Assembly: GCA_946534455.1 (NCBI GenBank)
Contig: CAMNCR010000078.1
Span: forward strand, 1 to 11,035
DNA from: an uncultured Clostridia bacterium
Lineage (GTDB): Bacteria; Bacillota; Clostridia; Christensenellales; Aristaeellaceae
Length of the DNA stretch: 11,035 bases
Direction: 5' to 3'
Positions 1-7,300 of the stretch are shown one piece after another. Within the stretch, counting starts at the first letter, position 1; each line of letters begins with the position of its first letter. The translations under genes were made by a program, and so were the position numbers. Under the pieces are notes generated by a model. It ran no database searches and was not told the origin of the DNA. It worked only from the letters and a program-made list of their open reading frames with translations.

Positions 1-695
1 TAGGTGATGGAGGAGATTTCCGCCGGATTTTCCACGATGCGGGGATCCGCCATCAGGAAGCCGGACACATCCGTCCAGTTCTCATAGACGTCCGCCCCCA
101 CGGCCCGGGCCACCAGGGCGCCGGTGATGTCGCTTCCGCCGCGGGAGAAGGTGCAGATATCGCCGCTCTCCATCGCGCCGTAGAAGCCGGGCACGACCGT
201 GGAAACGCCGTCCGAAAGGGCTTCGGAAAGCCGGGCCTGGGTCTGCTCGGCGTCGAGCATGCGGTTGTCCCGGAAGACGATGCCCTGCGCGGCGTCCAGA
301 AAGCGCCAGCCCAGAAAGTCCGCCATCAGCAGGCCGCACAGATATTCCCCGCGGCTGGCGCACCAGTCCCGGCTGAGCCCGTCGGCAATGCCGCGGCGCA
401 CCTCCTCCAGGTGCTCCTCCACGGGGAGGGTCAGCCGCAGATCCCGCGCGATGGACAGATACCGTTCCTCGATCTTGGCGAAGGTTTCCTCAAAGGATTT
501 GCCCTCGGAGGCCTGCGCGTGGCAGAGATAAAGCAGATCCGTAACCTTGTCGTCCCCGGGAAAGCGCTTGCCGGGCGCGCTGGGCACCAGGTAGCGCCGG
601 GTCGGCTCCAATTCCAGAATGCCGCGGACCTTGCGGAACTGCTCCGCATCCGCCAGAGAACTCCCACCGAACTTGGTGACGATACAATCAAGCAC
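1..695 (-). CDS. lysC: Aspartate kinase, N-terminal part (gene runs off the left edge)
   Basis: Catalyses ATP-dependent phosphorylation of L-aspartate, the first step toward lysine, threonine and methionine (and diaminopimelate for the wall). The 231 visible residues carry the aspartokinase hallmarks: VTKFGGSS at residues 6-13 (nucleotide-binding loop), VPSAPGKR at 37-44, SRGEYL at 114-119 (aspartate site), SRGGSDITGA at 184-193, and ENWTDVSG followed by MADPRIV at 205-221. This is the start and core of the amino-acid-kinase domain; the rest of that domain and the C-terminal ACT regulatory domains lie outside the window. The start is a GTG at 693-695, chosen because GGAGG sits 7 nt upstream, the KFGGSS motif lies close to the N-terminus as is usual, and a good promoter lies about 30 nt further up. 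The leader is too short for a lysine riboswitch. Family assignment is firm; isozyme type and feedback specificity cannot be read from this half. Confidence 0.95.
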   Translation of the reverse strand, partial: MLDCIVTKFGGSSLADAEQFRKVRGILELEPTRRYLVPSAPGKRFPGDDKVTDLLYLCHAQASEGKSFEETFAKIEERYLSIARDLRLTLPVEEHLEEVRRGIADGLSRDWCASRGEYLCGLLMADFLGWRFLDAAQGIVFRDNRMLDAEQTQARLSEALSDGVSTVVPGFYGAMESGDICTFSRGGSDITGALVARAVGADVYENWTDVSGFLMADPRIVENPAEISSIT

Positions 696-731
696 AGGCG
701 TACCTCCAGACTTCACTACATCACAGGCGCA

Positions 732-761
732 ATTCTACCGCCTTCAGGCCCTTCATGTCAA
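732..761 (-). promoter_or_regulatory. Sigma-A-type promoter of the aspartate kinase gene
   Basis: On the minus strand a perfect TTGACA -35 box (756-761) is followed after 18 bp by a TAGAAT -10 box (732-737). Transcription would start near 725, leaving a leader of about 30 nt before the GTG start with its GGAGG site. This supports the chosen start. Confidence 0.75.
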
Positions 762-784
762 GTAAAGCAGGGCTTTCGGGCGCT

Positions 785-812
785 TGTTTTTATGATCCCT
801 TTATGATAGAAT
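785..812 (+). promoter_or_regulatory. Candidate promoter of asnS
   Basis: TTGTTT (785-790) lies 16 bp before TAGAAT (807-812). An overlapping TATGAT (802-807) could serve as the -10 box instead, but it lacks a good -35 partner. Either gives a 5' leader of about 60 nt. The promoter is divergent from that of the aspartate kinase gene, and about 20-25 bp lie between the two -35 boxes, so one regulator could affect both. Confidence 0.45.
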
Positions 813-878
813 AAGCGCCTGACGAATCCGGGGGCGGAGGGCCGTCCCCGTGGAACCGAAACAGGGAGGGAATGACCT

Positions 879-2258
879 ATGACGACCATGACGACCCGGG
901 AGCTGAAGGAGCAGCTGGCCGGTCTGCAGGGGCAGGAGGTAACCCTGCGGGGCTGGATCCGCAACCATCGGAAGCAGAAGGGCCTGGGCTTTATCGATTT
1001 CTATGACGGAACCTGCTTCCGCAATCCCCAGGTGGTGTACGATCAGACGATCCCGGACTTTGAGGCCATTCAGGCCCTGCGGGTCGGCGCGGCCATCCGG
1101 GTCACCGGCCGGGTCGTGCCCAGCTACCGGGATCCGGAGACGCCGGAAATTCAGGCCTCCGGCATCGTGCTGGAGGGAGACAGCCCGGAGGACTATCCCC
1201 TGCAGCCCAAGCGGCACACCCTGGAGTTCCTGCGGGAGATCGCCTATCTCCGTCCCCGCACCCGGCTCTTCCAGGCGGTGTTCCGCGTGCGCAGCGTGGC
1301 GGCCATGGCCATCCACACCTATTTCCAGGACCGGGGCTATGTCTATGTCCATACGCCCCTGATCACCGGCAATGACGCGGAGGGCGCGGGCAACACCTTC
1401 ACCGTGACCACCCTGCCGCCCCAGGAGCGGGACGATCCCTCGAAGGACTTCTTCGGCAAGCCCACCTCCCTGGCCGTGACCGGTCAGCTGGAGGGCGAGA
1501 CCTTTGCCATGGCCTTCAGCAACATCTACACCTTCGGCCCCACCTTCCGGGCGGAAAACAGCAACACCAAGACCCACGCCGCCGAATTCTGGATGATCGA
1601 GCCGGAAATCGCCTTCTGCGATCTGGAGCAGCTCATGGATCTGGAGGAGGATTTCCTCAAGGCGATCGTGGCCACCGTGATGGAAAAATGCCCGGACGAG
1701 CTGAAGTTCCTGGATCAGTACGCGGGCGGCGGCCTGCTGGAGAAGCTGACCGCCCTCAAGGACAGCCATTTCGCCCGCATCACCCACGAGCAGGCCATCA
1801 CGATCCTGCGCGAGGCCATGGAGAAGGGAACGGAGTTCAAGTTCGAGCCCGTCTACGGCGGGGATACCGCCAAGGAGCACGAAAAGTACCTGACCGAGGA
1901 ATATTTCCACAGCCCGGTCTTCATCTATGACTGGCCGAAGGAAATCAAGGCCTTCTACATGTATCAGAACGAGGACGGCAAAACCGTCCGCGGGGTGGAT
2001 CTGCTGGTGCCCGGCGCGGGCGAGCTCATGGGCGGCAGCCAGAGGGAGCACCGCTACGACCTGCTGGAAAAGCGCATGGACGAGATGGGCGTCAGCAAGG
2101 AGGACATGTACTGGTATCTGAACCTGCGGAAGTTCGGCACCTGCGTGCACGCGGGCTTCGGCATGGGCTTCGAGCGCCTGCTGATCTATCTCACGGGCGT
2201 GGAAAACATCCGGGACGTCATCCCCTACTACCGGACCCCCATGAGCTGCGATTTCTGA
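879..2258 (+). CDS. asnS: Asparagine--tRNA ligase (AsnRS)
   Basis: Cytosolic class IIb aminoacyl-tRNA synthetase that charges tRNA-Asn with asparagine using ATP. At 459 residues it has the usual full length. An N-terminal OB-fold anticodon-binding domain spans about residues 18-100 (VTLRGWIRNHR at 21-31). The catalytic domain follows: LRPRTRLF at 124-131, motif 1 region RGYVYVHTPLIT at 152-163, the AsnRS-type GNDAEGAG at 164-171, motif 2 FRAENSNTKTHAAEFWMIE at 223-241, and motif 3 GFGMGFERLL at 426-435. The arrangement distinguishes it from AspRS, which has a large insertion domain. The ATG at 879 has GGGAGGG 8 nt upstream; an in-frame ATG at 888 is a less likely start. It sits alone between its own promoter and a hairpin terminator, so it is probably monocistronic. 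No T-box leader is visible. A dedicated AsnRS implies direct charging of tRNA-Asn, though the indirect amidotransferase route could also exist elsewhere. Confidence 0.97.
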   Translation: MTTMTTRELKEQLAGLQGQEVTLRGWIRNHRKQKGLGFIDFYDGTCFRNPQVVYDQTIPDFEAIQALRVGAAIRVTGRVVPSYRDPETPEIQASGIVLEGDSPEDYPLQPKRHTLEFLREIAYLRPRTRLFQAVFRVRSVAAMAIHTYFQDRGYVYVHTPLITGNDAEGAGNTFTVTTLPPQERDDPSKDFFGKPTSLAVTGQLEGETFAMAFSNIYTFGPTFRAENSNTKTHAAEFWMIEPEIAFCDLEQLMDLEEDFLKAIVATVMEKCPDELKFLDQYAGGGLLEKLTALKDSHFARITHEQAITILREAMEKGTEFKFEPVYGGDTAKEHEKYLTEEYFHSPVFIYDWPKEIKAFYMYQNEDGKTVRGVDLLVPGAGELMGGSQREHRYDLLEKRMDEMGVSKEDMYWYLNLRKFGTCVHAGFGMGFERLLIYLTGVENIRDVIPYYRTPMSCDF

Positions 2259-2277
2259 CCGATCTTGACCGGATCCG

Positions 2278-2315
2278 CTCCGGCAGGCGCCGCCTGCCGG
2301 AGCTTCCTTATTTTC
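2278..2315 (+). terminator. Intrinsic terminator of asnS
   Basis: A perfect 11-bp stem (2278-2288 with 2292-2302) closes a 3-nt GCC loop 19 bp after the stop codon. A T-rich but interrupted tail (CTTCCTTATTTT) follows. The stem is very stable; the broken T-run makes termination efficiency less certain. Confidence 0.75.
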
Positions 2316-2331
2316 TGGGGGAGAATTTCAT

Positions 2332-2360
2332 TTGACAAAAGCACCCGGAATCTGTATGAT
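2332..2360 (+). promoter_or_regulatory. Strong sigma-A promoter driving the rny leader
   Basis: TTGACA (2332-2337), a 17-bp spacer and TATGAT (2355-2360) form the best promoter in the window. Transcription would start near 2367, about 247 nt before the rny start codon, so the transcript has a long 5' leader. Confidence 0.85.
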
Positions 2361-2366
2361 ACAATT

Positions 2367-2613
2367 GTTCGGCTGAGCAGAGGCTTTTCTTTGCCCGCTG
2401 TTAATTCGATAGACTGTCCCCGATTAAACCAACGCGATTGATTTCGCGATCGATTTTCGGACACCGCGTCAGCGGCGAACCGCATATGATTGGGAACCGG
2501 GTTCTGCCTCCGGAGGAGCAGCGCAGTCGTGCGAAGCATTGTTTTCGTACGGCTTTTTGCGTGTCGTTCATGAAAGAAGTATATGAGAGTCTGAAAGGAA
2601 AGGGAGGGAAGTC
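2367..2613 (+). promoter_or_regulatory. Long structured 5' leader of rny, or a separate small RNA
   Basis: About 247 nt lie between the predicted transcription start and the rny ATG. The stretch is visibly less GC-rich than the genes on either side. It holds small local hairpins (GCGA/TCGC around 2430-2450, and CCGC-GTCA-GCGG near 2464-2475), a 10-bp palindrome CCTCCGGAGG near 2507-2516, and a terminator-like hairpin ending near 2558. The 5' portion (GCTG, GAGGC and CCCG, from about 2371) can pair in order with CGGG, GCCTC and CAGC at about 2497-2524, giving a rod-like fold just before the terminator-like hairpin. I recognise no known riboswitch consensus. It could be an attenuator, an autoregulatory leader, or a discrete RNA of about 190 nt. 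Confidence 0.45.
2525..2558 (+). terminator. Terminator-like hairpin inside the rny leader
   Basis: Positions 2525-2536 pair with 2543-2554 (12 bp, including three G-U pairs) around a 6-nt loop. A run of five Ts (2554-2558) begins at the base of the stem. It lies about 55 nt upstream of the rny start, where an attenuator or the 3' end of a small RNA would be expected. The wobble pairs make it weaker than the other terminators here. Confidence 0.45.
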
Positions 2614-4176
2614 ATGAGTCCAGTCATCGCTGTTCTGATTGCGCTGTTGACCGCGGCCATCGGCGCGGTCGTCGGGTATAAATACCGGCAGAACTACATG
2701 GAAAAGAAGATCGACCGAACCGAGGAATACGCCAAGCGGCTGTATGACGACGCGGTTCGCAAGGCCGAGGAATACAAGAAGGAAAAGGTGCTCGAGGCCA
2801 AGGAGGAAATCCTCCGGGCCAAGGCCGACAACGACCGGGAGCGCGCGGAAAACGAGCGGGAGATGCGGGAGCGCCGCAACGAGGTTCAGAAAAACGAGCG
2901 CCGCCTGATCCAGCGGGAGGAAACCCTGGAAAAGAAGGCCAACAACCTGGAGGCCCGGGAGGAAGGGCTCAACAAGAAGACCGCCGATCTGGCCCGGCAG
3001 GAGCAGGAAATCACCGAGCTGAAAAACAAGCAGATTTCCGAGCTGGAGCGCATCGCCGCCATGACCCGGGACGAGGCCAAGCAGATCATCATCGACCGGG
3101 TGCAGAAGGAAGCCTTCCACGACGCGGCCGCCATGGTGCGGGATATGGAAAGCCAGGCGAAGGAGGAGGGCGAAAAGAAGGCCCGGAACATCATCGCCCT
3201 GGCCATCCAGAAGTGCGCCGCGGACCATGTGGCGGAAACCACGGTCAGCGTCATCAACCTGCCCAATGACGATATGAAGGGCCGCATCATCGGCCGCGAG
3301 GGCCGGAACATCCGTGCGCTGGAGACGGCCACGGGCGTGGATCTGATCATCGACGATACGCCGGAGGCGGTCATCGTCTCCGCCTTCGACCCGGTTCGCC
3401 GGGAAATTGCCCGCGTGGCGGTGGAAAAGCTCATCATGGACGGGCGCATTCATCCGGCGCGCATCGAGGAAATGGTGGAGAAGGCCCGCAAGGAGGTCGA
3501 AAACCAGATCCGCGAGGCCGGCGAAAACGCCGTTTTCGAAACCAACCAGCACGGCATTCATCACGAGCTGGTCAAGCTCCTGGGCCGGCTGAAGTTCAGA
3601 ACCAGCTATGGCCAGAACGTGCTGAAGCATTCCATCGAGGTCAGCCATCTGGCGGGCCTGATGGCCGCGGAGCTGGGGGCGGACGTCCAGCTGGCGAAGC
3701 GGGCCGGCCTGCTGCATGATATCGGCAAGGCCGTGGACCACGAGTCCGAGGGCACCCACGTGACCCTGGGCGCGGAGCTGGCGCGGAAATATCATGAAAA
3801 TCCCGATGTGGTGCACTGCATCATGGCGCACCACAACGACGTGGAGCCCCAGACGGTCGAGGCGGTTCTGGTGCAGGCGGCGGACGCGATTTCCGCGGCC
3901 CGGCCCGGCGCCCGGCGCGAAAGCCTGGAGAACTATATTCACCGGCTGGAGAAGCTGGAGGAAATTGCCAACAGCTTCGACGGCGTGGAAAAGTGCTACG
4001 CGATCCAGAGCGGCCGCGAGGTCCGCATCATGGTCAAGCCCGAGGATGTCACGGACGAGGGCATCAAGGTGCTGGCCCGGGAGATCGCCAAGCGGATCGA
4101 GGAGCAGATGGAATATCCCGGACAGATCCGGGTCAATGTCATCCGCGAGACCCGCAGCACCGAATACGCGAAATAA
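2614..4176 (+). CDS. rny: Ribonuclease Y
   Basis: Membrane-anchored endoribonuclease that initiates decay and processing of many mRNAs in Gram-positive bacteria, often within a degradosome-like assembly. The 520 residues match the family length. In order: a single N-terminal membrane helix (about residues 3-21), a long charged coiled coil rich in Glu, Lys and Arg (about 28-200), a KH RNA-binding domain (about 208-275) with its GxxG loop as GREG at 227-230, and a metal-binding HD domain (about 335-430) with H339, the H368-D369 pair and D424. A C-terminal domain typical of the family ends in RVNVIRETRSTEYAK. The ATG at 2614 follows AGGGAGGG with a short spacer, and the membrane helix starts at once, as expected. 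The gene has its own promoter, a long leader and a strong terminator, so it is probably transcribed alone. Nothing is truncated or missing. Confidence 0.97.
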   Translation: MSPVIAVLIALLTAAIGAVVGYKYRQNYMEKKIDRTEEYAKRLYDDAVRKAEEYKKEKVLEAKEEILRAKADNDRERAENEREMRERRNEVQKNERRLIQREETLEKKANNLEAREEGLNKKTADLARQEQEITELKNKQISELERIAAMTRDEAKQIIIDRVQKEAFHDAAAMVRDMESQAKEEGEKKARNIIALAIQKCAADHVAETTVSVINLPNDDMKGRIIGREGRNIRALETATGVDLIIDDTPEAVIVSAFDPVRREIARVAVEKLIMDGRIHPARIEEMVEKARKEVENQIREAGENAVFETNQHGIHHELVKLLGRLKFRTSYGQNVLKHSIEVSHLAGLMAAELGADVQLAKRAGLLHDIGKAVDHESEGTHVTLGAELARKYHENPDVVHCIMAHHNDVEPQTVEAVLVQAADAISAARPGARRESLENYIHRLEKLEEIANSFDGVEKCYAIQSGREVRIMVKPEDVTDEGIKVLAREIAKRIEEQMEYPGQIRVNVIRETRSTEYAK

Positions 4177-4187
4177 GCACGGGCTTC

Positions 4188-4217
4188 CGGGGCAGGCGTC
4201 AGGCCTGCCCCGTTTTT
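4188..4217 (+). terminator. Intrinsic terminator of rny
   Basis: A perfect 10-bp GC-rich stem (4188-4197 with 4203-4212) with a 5-nt loop is followed directly by TTTTT (4213-4217), 11 bp after the rny stop. This is a textbook rho-independent terminator and isolates rny from the transporter genes. Confidence 0.93.
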
Positions 4218-4272
4218 GATGGGGCGGGGAGCGGAGCGCTTCCTGCATTTGGGGAAAAAGCCGGAAAAGCGA

Positions 4273-4301
4273 TTGAAATTGCGGCCGGATCGTAGTAAAA
4301 A
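4273..4301 (+). promoter_or_regulatory. Weak candidate promoter of the transporter operon
   Basis: TTGAAA (4273-4278) lies 17 bp before TAAAAA (4296-4301) in the only AT-rich part of the gap between the rny terminator and the transporter gene. The -10 box matches consensus at only four of six positions. A 6-bp hairpin (GGAGGC 4308-4313 with GCCTCC 4321-4326) would lie in the leader. No operator or riboswitch is recognised. Confidence 0.35.
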
Positions 4302-4355
4302 GGAAGGGGAGGCGCGGAAGGCCTCCAGGGTCTGAAGGGAAAGAGAGGAAAGACA

Positions 4356-7300
4356 GTGAAGAAAAAGATCCGTTGGATGCTGGCGGCGCTGCTGTGCGCG
4401 GTCCTGCTCCTTTCCGGAGCCTGCGCGGATGGAGATATCGACTCCCTGGCGGAGCTCAACGAGCCGGGCAGGATCGTCGGCGTCAGCCAGGGCAGCGCGG
4501 CGGAGCTGACCGTGAGGAACGAGCTGCCGCTGGCCGGCAGGGCGTATTTTACGGACAATCAGACGGCCTATCTGGCCGTGGCGCAGGGCAAGATCGATGC
4601 CTTCGTCTTTGACTGGAACCAGATGCGCATCGCCATGGAGCAGGGCGTGTCCGGGGTGCACCTGCTGGAGGAGACGATGGGCGAAACGGTTCAGATCGGG
4701 GTGGGCATCTCCCCCGTCTCCGCGATTCCGGAGCTGGAGACAAAGATCAACCAGTTTATCCGGGAGCAGCGGAAGAACGGCCGCCTGGATGAGATGTTCC
4801 GCCGCTGGGTGATGGACGGAGAGGATGACATGCCCGACATCGAGCTCCCCGGGGAGCCCAAACTGCATCTGACGGTCGGCACCACCGGGAATGTCATGCC
4901 CTATTCCTATTACAAGGGAACGGAGCTGACCGGGTATGACATCGAGCTGGCGTACCGCTTCGCGGCCTGGCTCGGCGCGGATGTGGAGTTCAAGGTGTAT
5001 GATTTCGGCGCGATCGTTCCCGCCGCGGTGACCGGCGACGTGGACTGCATCATGTCCAACCTGAACATGACGCCGGAGCGGCGCGAGGCACTCCCCTTTT
5101 CCGAGGCCCTGTATGAGGAGCATCTGGGCGTGATGGTGCGGGGAGAAGCGCCGGAGGCTCCGGCGGAAGCGGCGGGAGAAGGCGAGGCCGTTCCGGAATG
5201 GGCGGGCTACAACGGAAAGCGCCTCGGCGTGCTGACCGGCCCGCTGATGGAGGACATTGCCCATACCTATTTCCCGGACAGCGAATATATGCTGTTCAAC
5301 AGCTATCCGGACTGCATCGCGGCGCTGCTGGCGGGCCGGATTGACGCGTACCTGGGCGATGAGCTGGGGCTGATCACCGTCCACGCGGAGCAGCCGCAGA
5401 TCGACTACATCCGCGACCGGATCACCTTCCAGGAGCAGAGCTTTGCCTTCCGGAAGGGGGATGCCCGGAGCGCGGCGCTCTGCCGGCAGCTGAACGCCTT
5501 CCTGGCGGTGAGCCGCGCGGACGGAACCCTGCAGGAGATGCTGGACATCTGGCTGGGCGTGGATGAGTCGCGCAAGACGGTGGACATGTCGGATCTCACC
5601 GGGGAAAACGGCACGATCCGCGTCGTCACGACCTCGACGGACATGCCCTTCTCCTACATGAAGGACGGCAAGAACGTCGGATACGATATCGACCTGGTGG
5701 TCCGCTTCTGCCGGGCCGCGGGCTATCAGCTGGAGCTGGGGGATGTGGACTTCGCTGCCCGCATTCCGGCCATTCAGTCCGGCAAATATGACTTTACGAC
5801 CGATATGAACGTGACGCCCGAGCGGGAGGAGCAGGTGCTCTTCTCCGATCCCACGAGCACCGGCGGCGTCGTGCTGGCCGTGCTGCGGGACGCGCAGGCG
5901 GCGCCGGCGACGGAGAAGCCGGACGCGCCGGCTGACTCCTTTGCGCAGATGAGCGGCAAGCGCATCGGCGTCCAGGTGGGCACCACCAGCGGGGAGCAGG
6001 TGCAGGCGAACATTCCGGACGCGAAGCTGCTGTACTATAACAATCAGACCGACCTGCTGACGGCCCTGCGGGCCGGCAAGATCGACGCCTGGGGCAGCGA
6101 TGAAACCGTGCCGAAGTTCCTGATGAAGGAAAACGACGATCTGATGCTGCTGGACGGGTATCTGGATACCTTTGACCTGGCGGCCATGTTCCCCAAGACG
6201 GACATGGGCCAGACCCTCCGGGATCAGTACAGCGCCTTCGTGGAGGGGCTCTGGGCGGACGGCACCATGGCGGCGCTGGACGACATCTGGTTCGGGACGG
6301 ACGAGGAAAAGCGCACCGTGATGGACTATGAAAACCTCCCCGCCCCCAACGGCACCCTGCGCATGGCGCTGGACACCTCGATCCTCCCCTTCGCCTATGT
6401 GAAGGACAACCGCGTCGTGGGATACGATGTGGATCTCGCGGCCCGGTTCTGCGAGGCCTATGGCTACGGGCTGAAGGTCATGCCCATGGACTTTGGCGGT
6501 GTGATCGGCGCGCTGCAGAGCGGCAAGGCGGATCTGGCCGCCTGCGGCATCACCATCACCGAGGAGCGGAAGGAAAGCGTGCTCTTCAGCTCCCCCACCT
6601 ATCACACCGGCGCGGTGCTGACGGTGCTGAAGAAGGGGGACGGCGCGGCCGCGGGCCAGGCCATCACCTCCATGGAGCAGATGAACGGCAAGCGCATCGG
6701 CGTGCAGACGGGCACGACCTTTGACGACATCGTCCTGCAGAGTCTGCCGGAGGCCAAGATCAGCTACTTCAATACCTATCCGGATATGGCCGCCGCCCTG
6801 GAGGCGAACAAGATCGACGGCTTCCCGGGGGACGGGCCGGTGCTGCAGATGATGGCGGCGGAAAACAGGCGTCTGGCCCTCCTGCCGGAGACCCTGGATG
6901 ACTTCGAGTTTGCCTTCGTGCTTCCGAAGACGGAGGCGGGCGAACTGCTGAAGGGGGAGCTGGACCGGTGGCTCAGCATGATGACGGACAGCGGTGAGCT
7001 GGAGACCCTGACCCAGAAGTGGACGACGGGTCCGGAGGCGGAGAAGACCGTGCCGGACTATGCCGCCTTCCCCGCGACCCGGGGCATCCTGCACCTGGCC
7101 ACGGAGGGGCAGTATCCGCCCATGAATTACTACCGAGACGGGGCGCTGGTGGGCCTGGAGATTGACCTGGCGGCACGGTTCTGCAAGGACTACGGCTACG
7201 GGCTGGAGGTGTCCGGCATGAACTTTGATGCCATTCTGCCCGCGGTGCAGGCCGGGAAGGTGGAGCTTGGCGCGGCCGGCATCTCCGTGACGCCGGAGCG

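Noticed and set aside
846..861. GTGGAACCG upstream of asnS, resembling the T-box core GGTGGNACCGCG.
   Set aside because: The predicted leader is only about 60 nt, with no room for the specifier stem and no terminator/antiterminator pair. The match is short and probably chance.
801..2150. A 449-codon minus-strand frame opposite asnS, and a 615-codon one opposite rny (2401-4248).
   Set aside because: Both are antisense to genes with complete family motifs, and their translations look like low-complexity shadow sequence.
2367..2558. A 6S RNA in the interval before rny, given its size of about 190 nt, strong promoter and terminator-like end.
   Set aside because: The pairing I can draw is broken and lopsided, without the symmetric central bubble and long closing stem of 6S RNA. 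I kept it as an unassigned leader or RNA.
4356..4440. Possibility that the transporter gene lost a first half-module through 5' truncation or frameshift.
   Set aside because: A ribosome-binding site, a GTG start and a full signal peptide directly precede the first module, and the upstream 180 bp hold the rny terminator rather than SBP-coding sequence.
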